Shown here in pieces: positions 1 through 13,586 of a stretch of 64,000 bases of DNA (its first letter is position 1; each line of letters starts with the position of its first letter). Under the pieces are notes generated by a model. That model saw only the letters and a program-made list of their open reading frames with translations. It was not told the DNA's origin and made no database searches. Made by a program: the position numbers and the translations under genes. Source of the DNA: Cristatella mucedo (lineage: Eukaryota; Bryozoa; Phylactolaemata; Cristatellidae); contig WPIO01000001.1 in assembly GCA_009760855.2 (NCBI GenBank), forward strand, positions 10,722,501 through 10,786,500, in the 5' to 3' direction.

Positions 1-102
1 TAATACCATCAGTCGGATGCGGCAGATGTTTCTTTTAGATCAAGCACACACAAGACCTTGCCAATACTGAGACGGCAACAATAAGATCACAAAGCTGTAT
101 AC

Positions 103-405
103 CTAGTGCTTCCTTGGGAGTGACAGGAGTCGACGAGGAAGAAGGTTGGCTTGTGCCTGCTCGGTTGACTGCGAACACTCGGAACTCATATGGCACGCCG
201 GTCTCCAGCTTGTCCACTGGGCATTTGCAGCCGAAAAGTGGCTCACGGGACACTCGCACCCATTTAGTTGTGCTTAACCCCTTATATTCAAGGATGTAGG
301 AGTCAATGGGTGCCCCGCCGTCCGACATAGGTGGCTGCCACGATACGTTTACCGAAGTCTTGGTGAACACAGTCGCCACAGGTGCATTCGGAGGTTCAGG
401 AACTT
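103..405 (-). CDS. Exon 48: Fn3 domain, third-position type; gene continues past the window
   Basis: Phase 1 to phase 1, 303 bp, acceptor TTTGCAG, donor G|GTATAC. It encodes [33 protein letters not shown] and [14 protein letters not shown]. The donor shows that at least one more exon lies beyond coordinate 1. Confidence 0.93.
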
Positions 406-3400
406 CTGCAAATGTATTAATAAGCAAGAAAAAATGATGAGCAGCTTAACCAGAACTTCTTAAGGACAATTACGTAGTGATGCATATTAAAGAATCACAT
501 AGGACAGCATGGGAAGGAATCAATCTAGCTCGAGTACAAACATAAGTACCAAAAGGATTCTTTGTTACAATCGGAGATGATTCAGATCCAGGTTCACTTG
601 CACCTTTTTTGTTGACTGCTATAACTCTGAACTCGTAATGCAGGCCTTGATCAAGACCAGAGATCTTCATTGTCGTATCAGGCGACAGAGCCTTATTAAC
701 CCTCGACCACTTCGGCGATCCTGACGATCTTTTCTCGACAAAATATCCAGTAATGGGTGAGCCACCATCATGCAACGGTGGATGCCAAGAGAGATTAACA
801 CCTTCCTTTGATATTTCACTGACAGTCGGCTTGTCAGGGGAGTCTGGCTTATCTAGAAGAAAGATAGTATACTAATTTCTTAAACAGTTAAAGTGGAGAA
901 ACAGGTAACTGAAACCCCCAATTTTTCTTTCAGGTCACGGTACGTTTGATTCAACTCCACAGTTGCATTCTCATTTGGGATGCACATTCAAACATGAAGC
1001 ACACTGGTGCCATTAGAAAATATAGTGCCCAGAGTACGATGCTCATTTGTAATTACTGGGCATGATCTTAGATATCAGTTTCGCACATTTTCAGCTAACA
1101 ATATAGGCATCGCTTGATGCAATCACGTGCTGTCAAAACTGCACTCACCAAATTGGCTCACTGGGATGATGGGCTTTTCGATCTCAACAGCTGTGCCGAG
1201 ACCCTGCTTGTTTCTTGCAGACACTCTGAACCAATATTCAGCTCCTTCAACCAAGGCCTTGGCAACGAATGTCGTCTCTGCAGCAGTGCCCACAGGCTGC
1301 CAGGCTCTGCGTGTTGCTTCCTTACGCTCCACCTTATAGTCCAGAACGCTGTTGCCACCGTCGTCTGCAGGTGGACTCCAAGACAATGTCACACTCACCT
1401 CGCCCACACAGGTTGCACGAAGATTGGTCGGTGCAGCAGGAGCATCCAGTACTATGAGGTCAAGCTTGGCTGATGCTTCACCACACTCGTTTCTCACGAA
1501 CAGCTGGTATAGTCCACTGTCAGTGCGGCTCACGGACTTCAGAACCAGCACTGCTGTGCTTTCCTCAGCCTGTACTTGGACAGCCTTCCGCTCTGTAGAG
1601 GGCAATGCAATGCCACCGACAGTCCATGCCACAGTCGGCTTCGGATGGGCTACATACGGCATCCGTAGAGTTTTCGAGCTACCGGCAGGCATCGTCAGCG
1701 TCTCACCCATATTTGCATTGGGGCTGATGGTGGGTTTCACTAAGACGAAGTAAACGGACATGCCATGTAAGCAAGCCCATGATTTGTCAGAAGCAAGTGA
1801 AGATGCTAAATGGTTTTGTAAGATACCGACCTCTGAGCTGCAGTACTGCAGTTGATTTAAGACTTTCCACCACGAAAGAGTACTCGTCGTCGTCCTCTGG
1901 CCCAATATCGGTCATTCGCAATGAATGAACATGACCTACACACGATAAGTAATGTTTCTTGGATCCTCTGAGAAGCTGCTTTCCTTTGTACCACTCGACA
2001 GTTGTAGCTTTCTTCGAGAGCTCACAGTCGAATTGTGCAGATGCATGGAACTGACTGATGGTGATGTCTTTCAGAGGACGGATTAAAATCAATGGCTTGC
2101 CTAAAACCAAAGATCTAGCCATTAACATACCCATAAACTTGCAAGCTTTTGGTAGACGTAGAGTAATTCTTGCTAAATACTTGAGGTGCCCTTGCCAGGC
2201 ATATGTTCGTAGTCTGCACGACATTTGGGGCAGGACAGTATGCAAGACCTTGCTAACACAATGTAGCAATGGTTTTAATTGTTTGATAATCATGTCTTGA
2301 ATTGTTAAGAGTGTAGCACAGCGACGGCCTGACTCAGTTTTAGAGTGCATGAGAATTGCTCAGCAGGAAACACCTCTGTCCTAGATCAAGAGGACACAGC
2401 CATCGTATTAGGGCAATGAGGTGATTGATATTGGCTAGCCTGTCAACCCTATAGTTCCGGCTGGCAATTTGAGAATAGGGCAACCCTTGCCGAAGGTCCA
2501 TGACGCTGCCAGCCAACCTAGATTTGCTAGACAGTTTCCGTGTTAACAAAAGAAGTGGGTGAAGAACATCTGCATTCTCGAGCGGTGAGCAAGGGGACGC
2601 AGAGGTCGCTGAGGTTATTGATATTGGCTGGGTTGTTAAACAAATTGTTCCCTAGTTATATAATGATAGGGTGATGCTCGCTAAGGGCTCCTTCTTCATT
2701 TTCGGCTCCGACTCGACGCCATTGCCGGTAGTTGCTGAACTCGTTTCTCTGAAAGCGAGGGAGGAGGGCGGGCTGTTTGCCGGCGATTGAGAAACAGGAC
2801 GAGACACCGCCAGGAGGATTCGGTGGACGCCACCGAATACGGTCATATAGCGCTCGAGCTCGCATTGCTGTGTTTCTTATATGTTTTGTGTGTGTGTGCG
2901 TGCACGTGGTCTCACCAAAAGTGCTTGGTGTAGTGTATGAGGTATTCCTGCCGTAAGGTGGAAGTGGAGTCCTAGTTCTCCGGTCAGGGTCTAGGCTCCG
3001 GTTTGGGCTCCTCATCCTATTTGGGTCGTTCCCCACAATAGACATAGGTAGCCTAAGTGCGAGGACGTTTTCCCAAGAGTGCTTGTGCTGTTGAGAGCAT
3101 GTGAGGAGTGTTGAGATAAAGCTGAGCTAGACGCACAGCGACTGTGCGCTTGCAAATAAAGCTCATTAAAATCCCCAGTTTTTCTGTCTCGTTTTCTAAT
3201 TCACACCGCGGGACTCACGACCCCCTTTAGTCACGACATGTAGGTCAGCGCCATAAACGCTCGTTTCGTGGTGGCCTGCTTATTTCGCATAGACGCGAAC
3301 CGAACGGCATTGGGCGCTAGGTTACGCCGCTAGGTAAGCAGCAGGTCTCTGTGGTCTTCACTTGCAGACCAACCATAGCCCTGCCATAACCAAGATTGTT

Positions 3401-6400
3401 AATGCTTCTTTGGGAAAAGGGGTCGTCCCCAAGTCCTTCAAATCGGCAATCGTTAGACCTATTCTTAAAAAGCCTGGATTAGAAACAGAGGTCCTAGCGA
3501 ACTATCGTCCAGTTTCCCTTCTTCCGTTCTTATCAAAGATTCTTGAAAAAATTGTTGCTAAGCAGCTAGTTGAACATATTGAAAATAATGGAATGTCAGA
3601 AACATTTCAATCAGGGTTCAAAAGGCAGCACTCCACTGAAACTGCTTGCCTCCGTGTTAACAATCACATTCTACGTGACAACGACGACGGGAATGTCACT
3701 GCCCTAGCTCTGCTAGATCTGTCTGCTGCCTTCGACACCATTGATCACAAAGTTCTGCTTGGACGATTGAGAACAACGATCGGTCTGGCAGACGAAGCAC
3801 TGGCGTGGTTGAAATCATACTTGTCTGATCGAGTTCAATCCGTGTCGTGTGGGGGTCAGGTCTCAGACATGAGAAGGGTCACCTGTGGAGTCCCTCAAGG
3901 GTCTGTACTCGGTCACTTGCTGTTCTCCATTTATACACAACCTCTGGGAAAAGTGATTAAGGCCCATGGAATAGGATATCACTTCTATGCTGACGATACT
4001 CAGTTGTATTTGTCATTTAAACCGTCGGAATCTGCTGCAGCAACTGAGAAACTGAATGCTTGCCTTGCCGATATTCGATCCTGCATGTCGGAAAACTTCC
4101 TGAAATTAAATGACGATAAAACCGAACTGCTGCTCATAGGACACCCTAAGCATGTAGCTGGATTAAAAGGCTTTGCTGTTCTAATAGGTGATGCTATTGT
4201 GCGACCTTCACCACGTGCTCGTAATCTAGGTGTCGTGTTCGACAGCTGCCTCAATTTCAAAAGCTTCATTCAGAAGACTGCCTCTACAGCTAGCCATCAC
4301 ATCCGATCCCTATCCAAGATTAGAAGCTGTCTCCCACAATGGCTTGTAAAAAATTTAACTAGCTCTTTAGTTCTGCCTCGGCTTGATTATTGTGATTCCC
4401 TTTTGGCTGGGCTGCCAAAGAATGCTATTGTGCCACTACAGCTGACTATGAATATGGCTGCAAGACTGGTCTTCAAGTCCCAGCGGTTTGAGCACGTGTC
4501 ACCTCTGCTGAAAGAGCTAGGATGGTTGCTGGTTGAGCAAAGGATACAGAGCAAAGTTCTTACGCTGACCCACAAGGCCCGCCACGGCTTGGCTCCTTCG
4601 TACCTAGCTGAACTGCTGCATCAGTTTCAGCCTGTTCGCGCCCTCAGGTCCTGTGTGGACAATAAATTAGCTGTCCCATTCCTCCACTTAAAGACAGTTG
4701 GCGACAGAAGCTTTAGCTCTGCAGGTCCTAGCCTGTGGAACTCGCTTCCACAATTCTTACGCAACGACAACTACTCTCCAACTGACGACTATGGCCCATC
4801 TTTTTCAGCGGTCCTGAACTGCTACTTCTATGCTACTCACTACCTCAACAGCTCTCCTGACTCTGCTATGCTTCCCACTTTCTCTTTGTTGTGTGAGACA
4901 AAGTCTGTTGGCTACCGAATGCGAACCGAAAGCCGCTTAGGCTATGAGTGCGAAATACAAAACTCTCCTGCGTAACACACACATGGTCTTTATGACTTTG
5001 TGGAGTTACTGACGGAGATACATTACATTACAGGTTAAGCCTACTCCGCTGAGCTTTCGGCGTTACAGGAGTATGATTCGTCTAAGATTTATATGCAGAT
5101 CAGTCATGTACAACAGTCATCACAATAATAGCCAAGCAACTAGCATCTAGGTAGGCACATGAAATCCATTGAGTAGCATGAGTTTCAATTCTAACTAAAC
5201 TACAGTTAGTAGCAAGAATAATGCAAAGCAGCTTACTTCGGACGGTGAGCCTGGCTGAGCACGAAATCTCCTCTATAGAGGCTGCATACTCGCCCCCATC
5301 ATCAGCCGTGATGTCACTGATTTCGAGGGAGTGGGTTGTGCCTTCTGATTTCATGGCAAACTTGTGTGAACTAAGTATGGCCTTGCCATTACAATGCCAT
5401 TGGCAGCGTTTTTGTGGTAGATTGACTTCACATACAAAGAGCTTTTTGTCTCCCTCGTCAACTGTGCCATCTTCCAGGGGCTGAAGGAACTTAACCAGCA
5501 CTGCAATTACAAATAGAGCACGCAAGTCTAAGTACCAGCCAGAAGAGCATGCAGTCGTCATGCAACCTGCTGATACGATGGCAGGAGTGGCATCCAGGTG
5601 GTACCTTTGGGATCGTCTGCCAAGATTGGTCCAATAGATTTGCATGCAGGTCCTGATCCGGCCACATTCTCTGCACTCACACGAATCTCGTACTGAAAAC
5701 CTGCAGTGGTGCTAACAGTGTAGCTAAGATCCGTGATAGAAATGGTTTTTCCAATTTCCGACCATCGTCCAGCAGGTACCTGTCGCCGTTCAATATGGTA
5801 TGCCGTGATAGGCGCTCCACCATCACTCACTGGCTCGGCCCATTTTATGTTGATGCAAGTGCCACTGACACTTGTTGCAACTAGGTTGCTTGGACTGTCA
5901 GGCACTCCTACAAAGCCACAAGCAAGTATGCACTTTCTAGTTAGCCTTGTCATAATAGCACAAGAAGAAGTTAGGAGTGATTACGAAAGAGCTTCAAAAA
6001 GCCAAAATGGTGCATGGTGTGCGACTTCACAAATCTAACTGAGAAACGAGCATAATGCCAAGCCCACATGTAAACATAGTAAATAGTACTTGCATGTCAT
6101 CACTTTTTATAGCGCATGAAATAAAAATTCAAGTTAAAGCATTATTTAATCCGGAATGATGCAGCCTGTAGAGCAGCATTTTTCTTCAAGATGCCATGCA
6201 TATTGTTGTCACAAACAGGTCAGAAGTTTTTCCTAAGGCTCTCATCTATGCATGATCGTATCACACCCAGAGCTTTCATCACAGATACTCAGATTTCATT
6301 TCTTGGCTTTTTTCATGTTTAATTACAGATAATAATAATAATACGCTTAATAAAGCACCCTCAGAGAACTTAATCTCTTTCTAGGTGCTTTACATTTGCT

Positions 6401-9400
6401 GCAAAAGGAAATGCAATTGAACGGTAAGTAAAACCATGCTTGAAAACAAACACAATGAATAATATTGTTGGGGTGACATGCACAGAGTCAGCATGCAAAT
6501 GTGGTTAGTGGCAGCATGCACAGTGTCAGCACGCATAAGCACATGAAGGACGAATCACACGGACCCACTATATGATGTCCTAAATAGGTGTGTCAGTAGT
6601 CAGATGATAACTTCTTAAAGACTAATTATGCCATCGACACAGGATCGTGTTAAACCCAACATGTGGCTACCCTGTCGGCCAACTTTATACTTTACCATAA
6701 ACATATATTGCAGTGGTTGAGAGAAAGATGGACTTGTCATGTCATCATCAGAAGTTGAGCTCACGAATCCCAAAAACAGTGAGCCGTCAAACCAGCTCAC
6801 CCATTTGGACATGCAAGTGTTAAGTTTTTCGGCTAGACGGGAATAATGGCATCAGCTGCCCCGCTGAGAGAAAGTTATCTGTGGCAAGGGCCGACGATGT
6901 CTTCAGTTAAAATGCTGACCAAAGGCAAAACCCGTCCTTAGACACGACACAGCACAACGCTTTGAATGGAAAGATATAAGGGAAAACAGCAGTCTGAAGG
7001 CTCTGTAGTCTAGGATTCCGTTAGACAGCTGCCCAGGTCAACGCAGCAGTGGGCACTACACCTACCAAACTTTTCCTTAAGGGTGGCTGGCATCGATAAA
7101 GTCGAGGGCTTTCCGACCCCTGCCTTGTTCGTGGCTGAGACCCGGAACTCGTATTCTGAGCCGCTGTCCAGATTCGTCACCTCGGCAGAGCAGGCGAGCA
7201 GTGGCTCTTGGAGTGCACGAGTCCACGTTGCACTAGATGTGTGGCGGTACTCGAGAACGTAGGAGATCACAGGTGCACCACCATCGGAGGTCGGGGGCTG
7301 CCACGACACGTTGACAGACGATTTGGTGGTGAAGGTTGCTGCCGGTCTACCGGGTGAGCCAGGAACATCTGTTGGCAACAAACACAACGCAGCTCGTTTT
7401 ATTATTCCTGCACACCAGCAAGCTTGATAAAAGGGGAGTCAGAAGCCTCTGCAAAGCAGCACCGGAGTCTGATATGACCAATGCATTTCTGGCATACCAA
7501 AAGGCTCCTTTGCAATTATCAGCTCCGATGCCGGTCCTGGCTGGCTCTTGCCCCGTTTATTGACAGCAATTATCCGGAACTCGTACTGCACGCCCTCGGT
7601 GAGGTCAGCCACGGCCAGAGCCGTGTCGGCAACAGTGCTCTTGTTCACCTGAACCCAGCGCTGGATGACGCTGGACTTCCTTTCAACATTGTAGCCAATC
7701 ACGGGTGCACCACCATCTTGTACAGGTGGCTGCCACTGCACCAGGGCTCTGTCACTCATCACATCTTTTACTGTCGGTTTGCCGGGTGCACTGGGCGGGG
7801 CTAAAATAGAACGTCGCCGATATTGGAATTTCTGAGGAGCAGCTACCGAGACCAGCGGCCACTCGAGGCAATCACTCGACGGCGGACATGCAGTAAGCTG
7901 CCTATACTCACAGCAACCACTAGTGGGGATGACCACCTTGGTAGTCTCGGCTGGGTTGCTCCATCCGAGCCCGTTTCTGGCCGACACTCTGAACCAGTAC
8001 TCGGCACCTTCCGTGAGCTTGGTGGCGCTGATGTTCATCTTGCCCGTCATGCCGACAGGCTGCCATTGGCGCCGTGCCGCCTCCCTCTGCTCGACCCGGT
8101 ACTCGAGCACACAGCTGCCGCCATCATCTGCAGGCACGTCCCACGACACGCTCACACTGGACTCGTCCACTCCCTCGGCCCACACATTGGCAGGCGGTTG
8201 AGGGATGTCTGTGACGAGCACATCCACAGTCACACTGGCTTCCCCGAACTCGTTGGTAACGGTCAGAGTGTAGGGGCCTCTGTCTGCTCGCTGTACAGAC
8301 CTCAGGACCAGCTGCGCCGATTCTGCGTCGCTTTGCGGCAGTGCACGTGGCCTGTCTTTTGATGGCAGCCTGGTGGTGCCTGCCTTCCAGGTCGCGTTCG
8401 GAGCCGGGTGGGCTGTGAATCTCAGCCGGAACGATTTCGTGCTGCCTGCCGGTATCGTTGGTTGGTTCGACCATGCAGCATCGGGGTGGAGCTCGGGTGG
8501 CACTACAACGATGCCACATTCGGACAGCATGCTTATGTGTACATGACTTCGATGAAGGGTCGCTGTAAATGAAGAGATTGCTGCCCCACTGGCCGATGCA
8601 CTGAACTATTTTCCACTTTACCTTGCAGCAATAGCCGAGCCGCCAGTCTTTGGCCTTTGAAGGCAGCTGAATAAACTGTTGCATCATCTGCTTTGCAGAT
8701 ATCACTAATTTGAAGCGTGTGCAAGCAGCCGTCGCTCGTGATCTGATACTTTGCAGACGGCTTCAGCAGCACTCGGTCGCCTTTGTACCACTCAATGCTG
8801 GGCACAGTGGCAGACAGCTCACACTCAAACTTGGCAGTGCCACGAAGGGTGGTGACGATACAGTCCTCAAGTCCACACACTACCTCGATGGCCATGGCTG
8901 GAATATGAGCAAATACTGTTCACCAACATCACTGAGCACACAGGCAGGCCACCCATGCAAAGAGTCAGCAGGGAGAAGGACAGCAGGCAGCACAGCTCCC
9001 TGGCCTCAAGTAGATGCCGAGATTTCTCAATCTGTTCAACAAGCACGTTTAGCTCCAAGCTAGGAAGTCTAGTTTCAGCCAAAAGTGGAAGCAAAAGGCA
9101 TATTTGTATGTCGCCATGTTTCGGGAGCATTAACGGACAAAAAGTACAAGATACGACGGACGATACAAATGGTAAGAGAGTTAAAGCCTAGCAAACACGA
9201 TGCATTCGTTGCAGTGAAAGTGCATGTGCAAGGTCATTCACCACTGAGAAGAGAGTAGACTTATGCTGTTGTTCCGTGGGTGGGATTACTGGAGCAGCTT
9301 CAGCTGCAGGCACATGGCTGGGTGGAGCAACATCTGCCACATTTAGACCATGAGGTGGACCTGAACACAAACCGGCAACAAGTCAGGCAGCCTGCAGCAT

Positions 9401-10752
9401 CCATCTATGCCAATCATTCAAACAAACTATTTACACTATACTTGTAAGTCGGTGCCACTAATGTCACTGACCACTGTATGGAAGTCGCATTCACACTGGA
9501 CACGACTTATAGTACCCACATCTCTTTTAATAGATTAAAATAAAATGTGATTCATTGACATACAATTCCCCTTTGAAGTTAAACATTTCAGTCCCTGATC
9601 ACAATTGCTTGCATACAATATGAGAGAATTCCAGAAAAATATCTGGAGAAGCTCATAGTGATAAGGTTATGTCTAATTAAGACCGTTTAAGTAAAAAAAA
9701 AAAAAAATAGATGCACACATGCCACATCCAATGTTACAACTCACCAATGATGTCTTTCGTCGTGATAGGTTTTGATGGAATCGATGGGTTGCCTGTACCG
9801 GCTTTGTTGACAGCAGAAATTCTAAACTCATACAAACTGCTTGGATCAAGGTCTTGTATGACAAAAGTGCGGTCTAACAGATCTCCTGCAGGTATTCGTG
9901 TCCACCTGCTAGCAGCTGGCTTCTTGAGCTCCACTACGTACGACAGCACAGGGCTTCCGCCATCCGACTTGGGCGGCTCCCACGAAACATTAACAGACGT
10001 CTGAGTAAGTACTTCCACATTTGGCGTGTAAGGAGAATCAGGGACATCTAAAAAAGGTAATAATGACATAATTGGTAACTATTGTGCAACAGAGTACACA
10101 GGAAAGGGAAGAAAGAGCATGGCAAGTGACTTGCCAATGTCCTAACAGTAAACTTAGAGTCGGCATTAAAAGGTTTGAAAAGGGATGAGTAAACTGCAAA
10201 CCTTCCAACAGTGTGATGAGACACCTGCATAGACATGTCGATGCGCATGCTGTCATTCGAACGAGAGTCTCAAGTACAGAGGGAATGGAGGTCGCCTGCC
10301 ATGGGACTGAACGCTAAACGGAAACTCCGATTGAGCAGGGAATGATCTGTCCAGCACTCTACCGATGAGGCTGACAAGGCGACTTTTCTTTTGACAACAC
10401 AGGGTTTTAAAGCCAAGGTTTTTACATTTCAACTAACTCGGTCGAGCCTAATCTTGTGTACTGACTGCATGAATGAATATTTTTATAAATGCTTATAACT
10501 TCAAATATTTTGTGTCAAGCAGCTACCAATGTGCCAGCTATGGTTGGCAACCAAGCAGCCTATTTCTGTATACGATTTGCAAGGATCAGGCAAGTAGGGT
10601 AAACGACCCGGAGCGGTTCACTGCCACATGCTTGGCAACCTTCCATGTCAAATAATTTATTTGCAGCACCAGTCACCCTCGTGCACACACAGACACACAG
10701 ACACAACAGACACGCAAACACACACACACACGAGATCTCACATGCATGCATG

Positions 10753-10818
<66 letters not shown>

Positions 10819-13543
10819 TACACATAGAACACTGTGGTTTGCTTTAGGGTTATAGTGGCTGCAATATTATTAACTGCACACTGATGCATAATTTTAAAAG
10901 TCATCAGACATATACAAAAGGGTTATGACTTTCAAGCTTTGCATATCAGCAAATTTTGCGGGCATGTATTGCTTATGCATTCCTACTTATGCAAACACTT
11001 ACCAAAAGCGTCTTTAGGTACTGCTGGAGACGAAGGTTCTGATGGCTTGCTAGAGCCAACTTTATTGATTGCTGAAACACGAAATTCATAGGCAGTCCCT
11101 GGTTGTAGATCGTGTACAGTGAGGGAGCATTCCAGCAAGCTATCTGCAGGAGCTCGTATCCACCGGCTCGTCTGAATCTGCCTGAATTCCAAGGTATATG
11201 ACAGTATAGCACTTCCCCCATCGCTAATAGGCGGTTGCCAAGAAACACCGACAGAGGTTTTCGTGTGCACGTCCACAGCTGGAGAAGCTGGTGCAGTGGG
11301 AACATCTACAGCACGTTGTGCAAATATTGCCAGCGATAGGACCAACTGACTATTATTCTAGCCAAGGTCAGACTATGCCAACATGTGAAGTTAAGAGGCA
11401 CAAGTCTACTAACCATATGGTTCCTTCGCAACAAATGGCGCTGATGCTGGTCCTGGTTCACTTTCTCCTTTTTTGTTAACAGCAATAATCCTGAGCTCAT
11501 AGTCCAAGCCCTCAGAAAGATTTGGGATATTCAAGCTGAGATCAGATACAGGACTAGCATTGACTCTTATCCATCTGGAAGAATTAGTGGTCTTCCTCTC
11601 GGCAAAGTAACCAGTGATCGGAGTGCCCCCATCATCCGATGGAGGAGGCCACGTGACAAACACACGATCTTTAGAAACGTTTATCACTTCTGGCCTTCCA
11701 GGTGCACCGGGCTTTGCTACAAGTCGATCGAACACGTCGTCAACGGGTGCAAGCTCTAGGCTGCATAGCTCACCGGTTGCCAGAGTATGAGGGGGTGGCA
11801 TACAGCCGAGCTTAAAAACCCAACGGATCCGGTAGTGGGTTTTCGGTCACGGCACATATGCTTACCGTATTTACTCTTCGGAACGATGGGTTTACTGGTC
11901 TCGGTTGGTTTGCCAGTACCATAGCTATTCACAGCCGACACTCTTGCACATGCACTGGAGTCAAAGCTTGCACCTCTGCATGGGGCCACGACAGCTGTCA
12001 AGCGACAGCTGGCGGGTCCTTCATTTGGTTAAAAGCCAACAGCAGCAGCATTTCTGCCACTCGATGCATGCTTCGAAGACAATTAATACTCACTTGCTGT
12101 GGTTTTGAGAGACACCGGGGATGACACGCATGATGGCTTGCCCATTCCCACTTTGTTGAGCGCGCTCACGCGGAACTCGTAAGGCACGCCCTCTTCGAGG
12201 TTTTCTGCGATGTAGCAACAGTCAAGCAGGTCGCCCGGAGCTGAGCTTCGAGCCCACTCAGAGGCAGCAGACTTCTTGTACTCCACGACGTACGAGGTAA
12301 CAGGGCTACTGCCGTCGGATTTTGGCGGCTGCCAAGTCACATGGGCAGCGGAACATGTGATCACGTCCACCGTCGGAGTGCTCGGTGCCTCTGGTGTGGC
12401 TGCAAGTGCACACGACCTCAGCATTGCTTTGCAGCAGCAGCTCAGACACGACAGCAGATAGCCATGACCTAGTCAGAGCACATGGCTACACTGTCGGAGG
12501 TGTAGCATTAAATAGCATGCAGTAGCACAACTTCACTCACTGTGCAGCTCCTTTGCCTCTCGAGGGGCTGAAGCTGGGCTAGCCTGACTTTCGCCATGCC
12601 TGTTCACGGCCACGACTCTGAACTCGTACTCGATGCCCTCCAGAAGGCTAGGAACGATGTATGTGGTCTCCGGAATGGGTGACTCGTTGACTCGGGTCCA
12701 GGGAGGCGACTTGGCTGACCTCTTTTCGACGTGGTAGCCAATGACAGCTGATCCACCATCGCTGGACGGAGGGTGCCACTGAACTACGGCCTGGTCCTTG
12801 AACATCTCGGACACCATTGGTGCATCTGGTGAAGCTGGGACGGCTGTATAAATATACAGTAGAGTCGCTAAAAATTAGTAGACCTCAAACAAAAGTAAAT
12901 GCAAAGAAAGAATTTTAGTTAGACTCAGCGAACGTAAAGTAATGATACCGGCCTTGATGCTATGGGGTCGGCCATTCTCAATACATTCGTTTCACCAATT
13001 CCACCGTGAGCAACCACTTTTAAAAAGAAGGTCAGACTGGTGACCAATATAAGAGAAGACCCTGTCTTTCTCTATTGATGTAATGACACTGCAGTCTAGC
13101 TAGGGAAACATCCATACTGAAATTGCTGAGCATGCGTAGAATTTATGGCTAGCAATGTGTGGACAAGCATCTCATTCTGGCTGAGACCAATCATATGTAA
13201 TGTATCTCTGTTTGCAATTCCACAAAGCTACAAAGACTACGTGGGTGTTAAACAGGAGAGTTTTGTATAGCACACTCACAACCAAAGCGGCTTTCGGTAT
13301 GCATTCGGTAGCCAACAGACTTCATTTCATGCAACAAAGAGAAAGTGGGAAGTGTAGCAGTCATAAGAGCAGTTGAGGTAGTGAATAGTATGGAAGTAGC
13401 AGCTCAGGACTGCTGGAAAGGATGAGCTATAGTCAGCAGCAGGAGAAAAGTTGTTTCGTAAGAAAACATGGATGTGTATACACACATATATATTCGCTCA
13501 CACACAGTTATATAGGTATATAACAATATAAATAAATAAATAC

Positions 13544-13586
<43 letters not shown>

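Larger units (their letters stand above)
2101..5236. other. Intron 44/45 with LINE
   Basis: It holds the small duplication, the LTR-like stretch and the LINE described separately. The remaining parts show nothing recognisable. Confidence 0.8.

Noticed and set aside
2656-3045. A 129-residue minus-strand frame between exon 45 and the LINE
   Set aside because: Arg/Pro/Thr-rich, no domain, and it crosses simple GT-rich sequence; it is not needed for the splice chain.
3320-5050. Target-site duplication of the LINE (AGGTTACGCC before, AGGTTAAGCC after)
   Set aside because: The two words differ internally and their surroundings do not align, so I cannot call a true duplication.
10628-10904. Open frames of Thr-His or Cys-Val repeats
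   Set aside because: They are translations of the CA microsatellite. The same holds at 53385-53757 and 57960-58301.
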